Source of the DNA: Psychroserpens burtonensis DSM 12212
GTDB lineage: Bacteria > Bacteroidota > Bacteroidia > Flavobacteriales > Flavobacteriaceae
Direction: 5' to 3'
DNA: 64,000 bases
NCBI RefSeq assembly: GCF_000425305.1
Contig: NZ_KE384347.1
Span: forward strand, 64,457-128,456
Under the pieces are notes generated by a model, which ran no database searches, was not told the DNA's origin, and worked only from the letters and a program-made list of their open reading frames with translations. This document shows positions 45,744 to 55,454 of this stretch, one piece after another. A program made the position numbers and the translations under genes. The number at the start of each line of letters is the position of its first letter. Position 1 is the stretch's first letter.

Positions 45744-48668
45744 CTATTTTATTATAAGTTTTTTAATACCTCTTTGATTTCCGTTATTGATTTCTACAAA
45801 ATAAATCCCAGTAGTTAAATTTTCAATATTAACTATTTTTCTTTGCTCACTATTGAATGATTCAGTTAATAAAACTCTTCCGTTGAGGTCATAAATAGTA
45901 AGATTTAATGAATCGTTTTGATTTAATAATGAAAACTCAAAATAGGCATTTGCTGGATTAGGGAATAGTTCAAAACTATCTAATTCATTTTGGGCAACAC
46001 TTAATGTGCCAGCAGTAGCACAAAACTCTATAGAGAAGTTATTTAGTACTCCTCCATCCTGATTAAATCCATCGACAATTTTTAAAATCCAATCGCCAGC
46101 TGAATTTTCAGCAATAAAAGGCGATAACAAATTTAGAGCTCTCTTCGTTCCACTTACAGCAGGACTTGTCGTCGCACAGGCAAAGGTTGACCCACTATCA
46201 TCAAAAATCACATTGACATCATTAGACTCCCCACAAGCACCATCCATTAAAACAACCTCAGTACCTGATGGGCTTATTAAACTAATTTTTAAATCAGCTA
46301 ACCAAGTGTGGGATAAATCTAGACTTACATTTATATCGCCTATGACGACATTCTCATTTGTAGATATCGTAATGATAGATTCTATTTCATTAGGAACTAC
46401 ATCAATAGAAATAGGCGTATCAATTGCAGTTGCTAAAGCTGAGCATGTTGTGGCTTCTGTTGTAAAAGAAGCATTTACAAAATCACCCTCTACACAATCA
46501 GTAAACGCTTTTACCCTCCAGTAATACAATGAATTACTATCTAAACCAGGAATACTGATACTATTATCGACTGTTGAAACTTCAAATATATTTGTAAAAA
46601 AGCTCACGTTTGAAGACACTTCAACTGTATATAGAGAGGCATTTGGGTCAGCATTCCAAGTTAATGTTGGGAAAATAAACACATCAATTTCTCCATCATT
46701 TGGGTAATTAATTGTTGTAGGATTCAAAGGAAGTGCACTTTCTACCTCGAGTTCCATATCAATGTTTTTTGTAAGTGTAGTACTTGAGCCTGTTACAGTG
46801 AATGGATATAATCCTGTGTTTAAAGCGTCTAAACCTGAGATTTGCAAAATAAAATCTTCGTCAGTAGTAATTACTGCTGGTGTAAACGTAGCTATTGCAC
46901 CAGGTGGTAAACCGGTTACAGATAAGGTTGTTGGTCCATTAAAATTAGGACTAGATTCATAATTAAATTCATATTCAGCAACTTCATTAGAACAAAATGT
47001 CTTTAATATATTATCTGCTGTATATGTGAAATCAGATTCTGAAATCCCAGTAGCTATGAGTGAAAAGTCTTGCAAACCGGTTACTAGTATTCCTTTATGA
47101 GTCACTTTTATAGTATAATTACCTGAAGGTGCATCTATTTCTACTTTTTCAACATTATCAACATTATTAACACCTTTTGAAGGGGGATTTGAAGCCAATC
47201 CTGCAGTAAACCTCCAAGGATAAAATAGGTTTCCATTATCATCTTCTAAAACTAAATCTAAATCATTAACGAGACGAGGTGTTGAATCATCTGGTATCGC
47301 AGATTGAATATTTCCCGGTAAATCTGTCCATGAAATTGTCACAAATAAAGGATCAATCCCATTTGATGTTACTGTTTGAGTGAATACTTCTGAATTTGCT
47401 AATGAATTTTCGTCAACGAGCGACTTAAAGCCCTCATCCAATAATACTTTAGCAGAGGCTTCTGTATCTAGCAAACCCCAACCAAATCTAAAATCTGGTC
47501 CTGGGCTAGAACCTGCTTCTAATGCCGTATGAATTATTAAACCTTTTAAAGTTGCTGATTTCATAAAATCACCAAGCATATCACTATGTAACTCTTGCAA
47601 CAATGCCAAAGAACCTGTTACACTTGGAGCCGCCATTGACGTCCCACTAAAGTTAGCATAAGCTGTATTACTACTGGCTAAAGATGAAAATGTATTTACA
47701 CCTTTAGCAGATATATCTGGTTTTATTCTACCGTCATCTGTTGGTCCCCAAGAACTAAAACCGGACATCACAACACTATTTGGTCCTGAATAATTAGGAA
47801 CTCCGTTTACTGCCGCAACGACAATATTATTTTTTGAAACGCCTGCATCCGTCAAAAGATCATAACCACCATCAAGTACATTTACACCATTGTTTCTGCT
47901 GTTACCAGCGGCATAAACCGGTGTGTAATAAGGTGTGTTGTACAATAAATTATCAAGAGCAGCAGCACCATTGTTGTAATTTCCTATGAACCAAATTGAA
48001 GAATTGTCAGGTGGGAATCCATATGAATGATTAGATAATAATAGACCTGATGCCGCTTGAGGTGCCATTTCACCTAAGTCATTATTAAAATCGCTTGCAG
48101 CCAATGTTGCTCTCGGAGCCATACCTTTAGCACTTCCGTTTTGAGGAGTTCCTGATCCAATCATAGTTCCTGATACGTGAGTAGCATGATTGCTAGTTTG
48201 CGTTGCACCATCAATCTGTACTGATCTATTTTCAAATAATTCATGAGTCGGTAAAACCAATCCACCATCCCATATCCCCATGATTATCCCTTCTCCTTCC
48301 AATTCAAGGTCTAGAGTTCCTGTTGGGCCAGGATATAGCCTGTTTGTTCTTACTGTAACTCCAGCGCCTTCATTTGATGTCGTCTTGTAAAGCAATGTTC
48401 CATCATCTAAAACCTTGTGTAAAACGGCGATACCTCCATTTTCTTTTTCAATAATTAGAGGAATATTGTTAGCAGTAGCATAAACCTTTGCAGCCTCAAA
48501 ATCTTCTTTAAAAGTATTTGAGTAGTCTAGAGTCATTTCTCTTAATAACTCTTGGTTATATGTCCTAGCAATCTCAGCTCTTTGTTTTTGAGTTTGAGCA
48601 TGCAAACAGCCCGTAATGACAAGGCACAAGGGGAGTACAAAACGTACATAACATGAACTTTTTTTCAT
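45744..48668 (-). CDS. T9SS-secreted S8 family serine peptidase
   Basis: A 974-residue secreted protease. After a signal peptide (about 1-24) comes a subtilisin-like domain with catalytic Asp134 (GIWDGG), His164 (ATHVSGT) and Ser344 (GTSMAAP). A fibronectin III-like domain (about 645-745, YYWRVKAF), a P/Homo B domain (about 750-880, HTWLADLKISLISPSG) and a type A sorting domain (about 895-974, LFPNPAN start, GRVLL, TGIYFVEI) follow. It should be exported by the T9SS. It sits in opposite orientation between gldG and dnaN. Confidence 0.92.
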   Translation of the reverse strand: MKKSSCYVRFVLPLCLVITGCLHAQTQKQRAEIARTYNQELLREMTLDYSNTFKEDFEAAKVYATANNIPLIIEKENGGIAVLHKVLDDGTLLYKTTSNEGAGVTVRTNRLYPGPTGTLDLELEGEGIIMGIWDGGLVLPTHELFENRSVQIDGATQTSNHATHVSGTMIGSGTPQNGSAKGMAPRATLAASDFNNDLGEMAPQAASGLLLSNHSYGFPPDNSSIWFIGNYNNGAAALDNLLYNTPYYTPVYAAGNSRNNGVNVLDGGYDLLTDAGVSKNNIVVAAVNGVPNYSGPNSVVMSGFSSWGPTDDGRIKPDISAKGVNTFSSLASSNTAYANFSGTSMAAPSVTGSLALLQELHSDMLGDFMKSATLKGLIIHTALEAGSSPGPDFRFGWGLLDTEASAKVLLDEGFKSLVDENSLANSEVFTQTVTSNGIDPLFVTISWTDLPGNIQSAIPDDSTPRLVNDLDLVLEDDNGNLFYPWRFTAGLASNPPSKGVNNVDNVEKVEIDAPSGNYTIKVTHKGILVTGLQDFSLIATGISESDFTYTADNILKTFCSNEVAEYEFNYESSPNFNGPTTLSVTGLPPGAIATFTPAVITTDEDFILQISGLDALNTGLYPFTVTGSSTTLTKNIDMELEVESALPLNPTTINYPNDGEIDVFIFPTLTWNADPNASLYTVEVSSNVSFFTNIFEVSTVDNSISIPGLDSNSLYYWRVKAFTDCVEGDFVNASFTTEATTCSALATAIDTPISIDVVPNEIESIITISTNENVVIGDINVSLDLSHTWLADLKISLISPSGTEVVLMDGACGESNDVNVIFDDSGSTFACATTSPAVSGTKRALNLLSPFIAENSAGDWILKIVDGFNQDGGVLNNFSIEFCATAGTLSVAQNELDSFELFPNPANAYFEFSLLNQNDSLNLTIYDLNGRVLLTESFNSEQRKIVNIENLTTGIYFVEINNGNQRGIKKLIIK

Positions 48669-48874
48669 AAATTTTTCTTTTTTTTATAAAAATAATTCAT
48701 TTTGATTGATTTTTCTTATAAAATTATATTAAAAATAATCAAGCTTAGAAAACCAAAAATGAATCCTGATTATTTTTATAATTATAAAACTGTTAATAAA
48801 ATTGTATAAATTAGGACCTAGATTATCAGTTTAATAAAATATATTTGTTGTTCAATCTTATATATAAATCATTT

Positions 48875-49993
48875 ATGAAATTTATAGTATCAAGTACCTA
48901 TTTACTCAAACAACTACAAGTATTAGGAGGTGTTATTAATAGTTCTAACACATTACCTATTTTAGATAATTTTCTATTCGAGTTAAAAGATTCAAAATTG
49001 ATTGTTTCTTCGAGTGATTTAGAGACAACCATGTCATCAACTCTAGATGTAGAAAGTGATGAAGATGGCAATATTGCGTTGCCAGCACGTTTGCTTTTAG
49101 ATACATTAAAGACATTTCCTGAGCAGCCATTGACATTTGTTGTTGAAGATAACAACACTGTTGAGATAAGCTCAAACCACGGTAAATATGCACTTGCTTA
49201 TGCAGATGGAAATGAGTTTCCAAAGTCTGTTGAATTAGATAACCCAAGTACAACAACTATTTCTGGAGAAATATTAGCCACTGCAATTAGTAAAACAATT
49301 TTTGCTGCAGGTAATGATGATTTACGCCCTGTAATGAGTGGTGTGTTTTTTCAATTTTCTACGGAAGGATTAACCTTTGTTGCAACCGACGCTCACAAAC
49401 TAGTAAAGTACACTCGTGAAGATGTTAAAGCTGACCAAGTTGCAGAATTTATAATGCCTAAGAAACCATTAAACCTATTAAAAGGAATTCTAGCTGCTAC
49501 TGATGATGCCGTAACGATTGAATACAACGATTCTAATGCTAAATTCACTTTTGAAAACACTATTTTAGTTTGTCGTTTGATTGATGGAAAATATCCAAAT
49601 TATGAAGCGGTTATTCCTAAAGAGAATCCAAATAAATTAACTATAGACAGAACTCAGTTTTTAAATTCTGTTCGTCGTGTAAGTATCTTTTCTAATAAAA
49701 CGACGCACCAAATACGTTTAAAGATTGCTGGTGCTGAATTAAATATATCTGCAGAAGACATCGATTACTCTAATAAAGCAGAAGAACGTTTAACTTGTGA
49801 TTATCAAGGGGACGACATGCAAATTGGTTTTAACTCTCGTTTCTTAACCGAAATGTTGAACAACCTCAATGCAGATAACGTACAATTAGAAATGAGTTTA
49901 CCAAATAGGGCTGGAATCTTAACGCCTATTGATGGTTTAGATGAAGGAGAGCATGTAACAATGTTGGTAATGCCTGTAATGTTAAACAATTAA
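48875..49993 (+). CDS. dnaN: DNA polymerase III beta subunit (sliding clamp)
   Basis: A 372-residue clamp protein that tethers DNA polymerase to DNA. The MKFIVSSTYLLKQLQVLGGVI opening, the TDAHKL segment near 175 and the MLVMPVML C-terminus that lines the peptide-binding groove are all typical. The frame is open upstream to a TTG at 48845, but the ATG at 48875 gives the standard length. It is not next to dnaA, which is usual in Bacteroidota. Two hairpins follow the gene. Confidence 0.96.
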   Translation: MKFIVSSTYLLKQLQVLGGVINSSNTLPILDNFLFELKDSKLIVSSSDLETTMSSTLDVESDEDGNIALPARLLLDTLKTFPEQPLTFVVEDNNTVEISSNHGKYALAYADGNEFPKSVELDNPSTTTISGEILATAISKTIFAAGNDDLRPVMSGVFFQFSTEGLTFVATDAHKLVKYTREDVKADQVAEFIMPKKPLNLLKGILAATDDAVTIEYNDSNAKFTFENTILVCRLIDGKYPNYEAVIPKENPNKLTIDRTQFLNSVRRVSIFSNKTTHQIRLKIAGAELNISAEDIDYSNKAEERLTCDYQGDDMQIGFNSRFLTEMLNNLNADNVQLEMSLPNRAGILTPIDGLDEGEHVTMLVMPVMLNN

Positions 49994-50050
49994 GTCCTGT
50001 GAAGACAGACCTCTCGTAGTCGAAAAAATAAATAAGTTTCGATTTAAAAT

Positions 50051-50083
50051 ATAGAAATGCAACTCAATAAGTTGCGTTTCTAT
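50051..50083 (+). terminator. Hairpin after dnaN
   Basis: A 14-bp stem (50051-50064 with 50070-50083) with one G-T wobble and a CAATA loop, followed by a weak T stretch. First of two successive hairpins. Confidence 0.65.
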
Positions 50084-50122
50084 TTGTACTAAAATTAAAA
50101 ACACCTTCTAAGGAATATATAT

Positions 50123-50155
50123 AAAACGCGCACTCTTTAAGTGCGCGTTTTCATT
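50123..50155. terminator. Bidirectional terminator between dnaN and the DUF4870 gene
   Basis: A perfect 12-bp stem (50123-50134 with 50140-50151) with a CTTTA loop, A-rich before and T-rich after, so it can act in both directions. Confidence 0.85.
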
Positions 50156-50175
50156 TTACCTCCATTTAAAAATAA

Positions 50176-50511
50176 CTAACTAATAAAATTAAGAGATAAA
50201 GGATATTTTGGTGACTCTCCATGACTTGCTTTAATTGCATTCATTATTGGGAATATAAAAGATAATAAGCATAAAGCTATTAATCCAAAAATACCAACAA
50301 TCACAAATACAAAAGGAATACAAATGATACTATAGACTAACATACTTAATTGAAAATTCACAATTTTTCTCCCCTGTTGATCCATGTTATAGACAGTTTC
50401 CTTTTGAGTTGCCCATATCACTAATGGAACTATGAGTCCGCCGAATCCTGTAATAAAAGTCAGTAATTGACTCAAATGGGTTAATACTAAAAGTTGATTG
50501 TCGTGTCTCAT
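50176..50511 (-). CDS. DUF4870 membrane protein
   Basis: A 111-residue protein with three or four hydrophobic helices. The LTHLSQLLTFITGFGGLIVPLV opening and the DQQGRKIVNFQLS segment are the DUF4870 (Tic20-like) signature. Its function is unknown. The ATG at 50511 is preferred over one 14 codons upstream because the preceding stretch is polar and unlike the family. Confidence 0.85.
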   Translation of the reverse strand: MRHDNQLLVLTHLSQLLTFITGFGGLIVPLVIWATQKETVYNMDQQGRKIVNFQLSMLVYSIICIPFVFVIVGIFGLIALCLLSFIFPIMNAIKASHGESPKYPLSLNFIS

Positions 50512-50650
50512 AATGTTTTGATTTTGATTTGATTGAACACCTATAGGACGCAAATAGTATTGAAATGTTACATACTTTTAGTATTATTTTTTAAAATAGT
50601 ACGTCATAAGAATTTGATAACGCGTCTACTCCATAAATCATATAGGACAC

Positions 50651-50809
50651 TTATTCCTCATTAATATCTGTATGGCTATCACTGTTAGTTGTATCACCAC
50701 CAGACATCGACTTAACTAAGAAGCCTACTAAAACTAGACAAACTAAAATAAAAACGACAACCATGATTATGGTCACATTAGAATTGTATAACGCTATATT
50801 TTGAATCAT
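50651..50809 (-). CDS. Small single-helix membrane protein, 52 residues
   Basis: A 52-residue open frame from ATG at 50809 to TAA at 50651. It has a short polar N-terminus (MIQNIALYNSN), one strongly hydrophobic helix (about residues 12-32, with VTIIMVVVFILV) and an acidic, Ser/Thr/Asp-rich tail ending INEE. I do not recognise a family. The clear membrane-protein pattern and the stop well past the helix support a real gene, in an interval otherwise empty between two minus-strand genes. Confidence 0.6.
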   Translation of the reverse strand: MIQNIALYNSNVTIIMVVVFILVCLVLVGFLVKSMSGGDTTNSDSHTDINEE

Positions 50810-50893
50810 AATAATTTAATTTTACACAATAAAATTACAATTCTATATTTATAGAAAACATGATATAAATCATGAAAATAAAGATTTTCTAAT

Positions 50894-51478
50894 TTACTTT
50901 TTTAAAAATTTAAAAAAAAGCTCATCACCCATTCTAGACGCTATAGAGTTATAGCAATCTTCTATGATTTGAATGTTAAAAAGTGAATCAAAAAAATGAA
51001 CATACAACGCTTTATGTCCTCCAAAAGGGGGGTTGTCTTTATTCAGCGGTTGGTTAAATAATAGTCCAACAAGGATCCCATTATTACCTAATAACTCATG
51101 CATTTTCTGAACATAGTCTGTTCTCAAGCTAGGATTCAAAGCACAAAAAAATGTTTGTTCGATAATAATATCAAACGTCATCTCAAGATCAAAAAAATTA
51201 GCATGTAATAATTGGGGATCTGAAAAGTTAGGTACTCTAGCTTTTATGTTTTGTAATGCAGTTTGAGACAGGTCTACAACATAAACATTTTGAAATCCAT
51301 TATTAAACAGATACTCTGCTTCATATGAGTTTCCGCCACCAGGAATTAATATTCGAAGTGACTTATCCTCAATTTGATCAAAATAAGCCTTGATTGGAGG
51401 AGATACCTTTCCCAAACCCCAAGCATCAGTATGTTGCTTATATCTATTATCCCAATAGCTCTCATCAAATGAATCCAT
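50894..51478 (-). CDS. TPMT-like SAM-dependent methyltransferase
   Basis: A 194-residue class I methyltransferase of the thiopurine methyltransferase-like group. The YWDNRYKQHTDAWGLGKVSPP opening, the SAM loop ILIPGGGNSYEAEYL and the VYVVDLS strand are characteristic. Bacterial relatives methylate thiols, tellurite or selenium compounds. Its ATG directly abuts the stop of the TauE/SafE gene, so the two form an operon, perhaps in sulfur compound handling. Confidence 0.87.
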   Translation of the reverse strand: MDSFDESYWDNRYKQHTDAWGLGKVSPPIKAYFDQIEDKSLRILIPGGGNSYEAEYLFNNGFQNVYVVDLSQTALQNIKARVPNFSDPQLLHANFFDLEMTFDIIIEQTFFCALNPSLRTDYVQKMHELLGNNGILVGLLFNQPLNKDNPPFGGHKALYVHFFDSLFNIQIIEDCYNSIASRMGDELFFKFLKK

Positions 51479-52276
51479 TTAAAACAACTCTTTAAACAAG
51501 ATGTAGACACCCATAATTAACACAAAATAGCCAAATCCTTTTTTTAATTTCTTTCCGTCAATAAAATTAGAAAGATAGCTACCAATAAAAATTCCAATAA
51601 CAGAAATAACTGTAAAAGTCAAAAGAAACGTCCAATCAATTTCTAAGTTCTCTACATCACCGATAAAACCAATCAATGACTTTACGGCAATAATTAAAAG
51701 TGAAGTTGCAACTGCTTTTTTCATTGGTAACTTAGCGAGTAAAACCAAGGCTGGAATAATTAAAAAGCCTCCTCCTGCTCCAACTAGCCCTGTAAGAAGT
51801 CCAACTACAAAACCTTCAACTATAATGAGGGGATAATTAAATTTCATGGCTTCAGAGGTTTGATTAGTTTCTTTTCTACCTCTAATCATAGGGATAGCAG
51901 CCAACAGCATAACAATAGCGAATAACACCATTATTGCTATATTTTTTGTAAGCGTAAAATTTCCGAAGGATATTATTTCTGTAGGAATCGCAGTCAGCAC
52001 ATATTTTCTAGTAATATAAACCGAAATAAACGCAGGAATGGCAAAAACGAATGCTATTTTAAAATCTACTAAGCCTTTTTTTATATTCTGAATGGCACCA
52101 AATGCAGAGGATACACCAACGACAAAAAGTGAATATGCAGTCGCTGTGACCGGATTTAAAATCAACAAATACACCAAAATAGGGACTGTCAAAATTGAGC
52201 CACCTCCTCCAATTAGTCCTAAAACAATGCCAACCAATAACGCACCAAAATATCCTAAAACTTGTGTAATGTCCAT
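51479..52276 (-). CDS. TauE/SafE family anion permease
   Basis: A 265-residue inner-membrane protein with about eight helices. The GLIGGGGSILTVPILVYLL and LVGAGGGFLIIPALVLL repeats are the two TauE/SafE halves; such proteins export sulfite or organosulfonates. An ATG six codons upstream (52294) is possible, but the -7 box TAGTTTTG lies over that stretch, favouring 52276. The stop is immediately followed by the methyltransferase gene. Confidence 0.88.
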   Translation of the reverse strand: MDITQVLGYFGALLVGIVLGLIGGGGSILTVPILVYLLILNPVTATAYSLFVVGVSSAFGAIQNIKKGLVDFKIAFVFAIPAFISVYITRKYVLTAIPTEIISFGNFTLTKNIAIMVLFAIVMLLAAIPMIRGRKETNQTSEAMKFNYPLIIVEGFVVGLLTGLVGAGGGFLIIPALVLLAKLPMKKAVATSLLIIAVKSLIGFIGDVENLEIDWTFLLTFTVISVIGIFIGSYLSNFIDGKKLKKGFGYFVLIMGVYILFKELF

Positions 52277-52281
52277 GACTA

Positions 52282-52289
52282 CAAAACTA
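52282..52289 (-). promoter_or_regulatory. -7 promoter box for the TauE/SafE gene
   Basis: The minus strand reads TAGTTTTG, matching TAnnTTTG, and ends 5 nt before the ATG at 52276, so the transcript would start at or near the start codon. Confidence 0.45.
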
Positions 52290-52347
52290 AGCATTTATTA
52301 AACAAAACGATGTTGTAAATTAAAAACGAATAGCAATAGAGCGTTAT

Positions 52348-52995
52348 CTAAAATTCAAAAAATGCAGTTTCTGTAAACGCATGATAGGTATTAAACTTTT
52401 GATTATTTGAAGTTGCCAATCCCGTAAATTCACTAAAAGCTGGCAGAATAAGGTTAGAATCTGAAACTTGAAAACAGGGCAACTTAATGCGCTGCTTACC
52501 TTTTGTCTTTATTAAAACACCTGGATGGATATGTCCAGAAATCGTAAACTCATTATCGACTAATTCAGGCTCATGAATGAATTTAAATGGCTGTAAGTTC
52601 AATTCTTGCTGACAACAATTGATATCAAAACTATCGTAAACGACATGCTTTAATCGATCGTGATTTCCTTTAATGAGTATGATTTCTAAATCTGGATGTT
52701 CAGCTCTCCACGTTTTAAAAAGGTTCATATCTGTATTGACTTCCGCGTGAAACAAATCACCGACCACAATCAACTTTTTAGCTTGATAATGAGACACTAA
52801 AAAAGACAGACGATCCAAATCATTGTGTTGTACATTCACCGAAATAGGAATTCCATGTTTTCTAAAATGTGCCGACTTCCCTACATGTAAATCTGAAGCA
52901 ATAAGCGCTCTTTCACATTGCCAAAACAGAGCTCTCAAATTATTTAAAATTAAATGTTCACCCCTAATCGTGATTTGCTTTTCAGCGTAGATCAT
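52348..52995 (-). CDS. pdeM: Ligase-associated DNA repair endonuclease (metallophosphoesterase)
   Basis: A 215-residue calcineurin-type metallophosphoesterase. Metal ligands are visible in order: DLH (Asp35, His37), GD (79-80), GNHD (110-113) and GHIH (His155, His157). Members of this family are manganese-dependent DNA endonucleases encoded with an Lhr-type helicase, a ligase and an exonuclease. It is the last gene of that set here and overlaps the helicase gene by 4 nt. Confidence 0.92.
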   Translation of the reverse strand: MIYAEKQITIRGEHLILNNLRALFWQCERALIASDLHVGKSAHFRKHGIPISVNVQHNDLDRLSFLVSHYQAKKLIVVGDLFHAEVNTDMNLFKTWRAEHPDLEIILIKGNHDRLKHVVYDSFDINCCQQELNLQPFKFIHEPELVDNEFTISGHIHPGVLIKTKGKQRIKLPCFQVSDSNLILPAFSEFTGLATSNNQKFNTYHAFTETAFFEF

Positions 52996-55454
52996 TTTTT
53001 ATTCTTTTTAAAGACTTCTTTTTGAATGCGCTCAATACGCTTGTCTAACTTTTCACTTGATATTGATTGACGTAAACTGTCAACCTTTATTGGAAAACTC
53101 AAAGGTGTAAACGTATTGGATTCTTTGATTATTAGTTTACTGTTAGTAATACGTTTAAATGCTGCCTTTAAACGAACCTCTTCTAGCTGTTGATCAAAAA
53201 CTTCTGTATAGGCTTGTCGCAGTAGCAAATTATGAGGTTCATTATCTTCTAAAACTCTAAAAATTAATCCAGATGACGATTGTAAACTTTTATTATTTTG
53301 GTTTCTACCAGGCATGGATTGTACAACTAGTCCAGAAATAACTGCAATATCTCTAAATTTACGCGAGGCCATTTCCGCAGCGTTAATACTGGCTATCACA
53401 TCATCCATTAAATTCTCTGAACTTAAAATTTTACAAATATTATCCTCATGTATAGGGATTTCTAGGTCGCTTAATAATTCAAACCCATAATCATTCATAG
53501 CAATGGTAAAAGTTAACGGAGTAATTCTACTAATACGATACGCAATCAACGCCGAAATGACTTCATGCACCAAACGACCTTCAAAAGGATACATAAATAC
53601 ATGAAACCCATCTTTAGTATGTATCTTTTCAACTAAAAATTCATCTTCTTTTGGAATATGAGAACACTCACTTTGACGTGCAATTAAAGGATGTAAAAAT
53701 TTAAGTTCGCGCTCTCTAATACCAGGATTTAAAGAATCACTCAATTTCTTCCTAAGAAAATGACTCATATACGACGTTAGTGGTAACCGACCGCCCAGCC
53801 AACTTGGTGTAATTGCTTTCTTAGCTTTACTGATTCTCACATAAGCAGTCATATCTTTAATATGCGTCAATTCTAAAACACGACCTGCGAGCACAAAACT
53901 ATCATTGGGTTTTAGTTTAGTGATAAAATATTCTTCAATCATACCAACATATCCACCAGACAAAAATTTCACACGCAGCATGGCCTCGCTAACAATTGCG
54001 CCCATATTCATACGATGCAACATGCTAATTCGTCTACTTTTTGCTCTGTAGATCTCGTCCTCATCTTTGGCTACCTTATGAAACTCTTCGTAAAATTTTA
54101 ATGTGTTTCCTCCTTGGGTTATAAATTGAATCGCCCAAGCAAATTCATCTTCAGTTAGCATTGAAAAGGCATGTGTACTCAATAATAACGCATACACCTC
54201 ATGGGCTTTAAAACCTTCACCAACTGCTAAAGTGACCATAAACTGAACCATCACATCATAGGTCAAAACCATAGGTTCACGAGCTTCAACGCGACGTTCG
54301 GCGACTGCTTCTCTGAGTGCTGCGGCTTCAATAATCTCTAAAGAATGTGTCGGGATAATATAGATTTTAGATACCTCATATGGCGAATGACCACTGCGAC
54401 CAGCACGTTGCATAAAACGTGCAATCCCTTTGGCAGATCCAATTTGAATCACACAATCTACGGGTTTAAAATCAACGCCCAAATCTAAAGAAGATGTACA
54501 CACTACTGCTTTAAGATTCCCTTCAGAAATATTATCTTCAATCCAATTTCGCAATTTTTTATCAATCGATCCATGATGAATAGCGAGTAAACCAGCTAAA
54601 TCTGGATCTGCTTCCAATAAAATTTGATACCAAAGTTCTGATTGTCCGCGAGTATTGGTAAAAATTAAAGTCGTATTATTTTCGTGAATAATTGGAATAA
54701 TCTTAAATGCCATACTTTTACCAAGATGTCCTGCCCAAGGCAAAACCTCCACTTCATCTGGCAACACCGTAACCACTTTAATCTTCTTTTTCTCCTTCGC
54801 GGTAATCATCACCGTTTTTAATTCTGGATATGGGATTAAGACCTTTCCAGCTTCTTCGAGATTACCAATAGTTGCGGTGATTCCCCATATTTTTGTTCCT
54901 GCGGAAAGTTTAAGCAATCGTGCTATTGCCAGCTCTACTAAAATCCCTCTTTTGTTACCTAAAAGCTCATGCCACTCATCTACAGCAACACAATTCACAT
55001 TTTTGAACCAACGTGAGTTTTTCTTTTGAGAAAACAAAAGATGTATGGTTTCTGGTGTGACGATTAAGACATCAGGCATTAATCGCTCTTGTTTGCGACG
55101 CACATTAGCTGGCGTATCTCCATTACGAACAGCGACTTCCCAATCTAAGCCAATCTCTTCAACTGCTATGGTCATGGCTTTTGCCAAATCTTTTGCTAGA
55201 GAACGCAACGGACTCACCCACAATAATTTTAATCCTTTTTTATACTTCTCAGGATAATTTAAATAATCGATAACAACTGCCAGAAACACTGAAAATGTTT
55301 TACCAAACCCCGTTGGAGCAACCACCATACCGCTGTAACCATTATGATATTTAGCCCAGGTTTGTTCTTGAAATTTGAATGGCACATTTCCTTTGGAAGC
55401 CATCCAATCCTCAATAATTTTATACCCTTGTGATTGTTGAAGTGTTTTACTCAA
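52992..55454 (-). CDS. Ligase-associated DEXH-box helicase (Lhr-Core type)
   Basis: An 820-residue superfamily 2 helicase. Walker A APTGFGKT is at 46-53, the DEWH box at 159-162, the TAT motif follows and the QRAGRSGHSP motif VI is near 345-355; the winged-helix and Lhr-core domains fill the rest. Lhr-Core proteins unwind 3'-tailed DNA and RNA:DNA hybrids. It overlaps pdeM and the ligase gene by 4 nt on each side, so all four genes are translated as one unit. Confidence 0.93.
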   Translation of the reverse strand: MSKTLQQSQGYKIIEDWMASKGNVPFKFQEQTWAKYHNGYSGMVVAPTGFGKTFSVFLAVVIDYLNYPEKYKKGLKLLWVSPLRSLAKDLAKAMTIAVEEIGLDWEVAVRNGDTPANVRRKQERLMPDVLIVTPETIHLLFSQKKNSRWFKNVNCVAVDEWHELLGNKRGILVELAIARLLKLSAGTKIWGITATIGNLEEAGKVLIPYPELKTVMITAKEKKKIKVVTVLPDEVEVLPWAGHLGKSMAFKIIPIIHENNTTLIFTNTRGQSELWYQILLEADPDLAGLLAIHHGSIDKKLRNWIEDNISEGNLKAVVCTSSLDLGVDFKPVDCVIQIGSAKGIARFMQRAGRSGHSPYEVSKIYIIPTHSLEIIEAAALREAVAERRVEAREPMVLTYDVMVQFMVTLAVGEGFKAHEVYALLLSTHAFSMLTEDEFAWAIQFITQGGNTLKFYEEFHKVAKDEDEIYRAKSRRISMLHRMNMGAIVSEAMLRVKFLSGGYVGMIEEYFITKLKPNDSFVLAGRVLELTHIKDMTAYVRISKAKKAITPSWLGGRLPLTSYMSHFLRKKLSDSLNPGIRERELKFLHPLIARQSECSHIPKEDEFLVEKIHTKDGFHVFMYPFEGRLVHEVISALIAYRISRITPLTFTIAMNDYGFELLSDLEIPIHEDNICKILSSENLMDDVIASINAAEMASRKFRDIAVISGLVVQSMPGRNQNNKSLQSSSGLIFRVLEDNEPHNLLLRQAYTEVFDQQLEEVRLKAAFKRITNSKLIIKESNTFTPLSFPIKVDSLRQSISSEKLDKRIERIQKEVFKKNKK

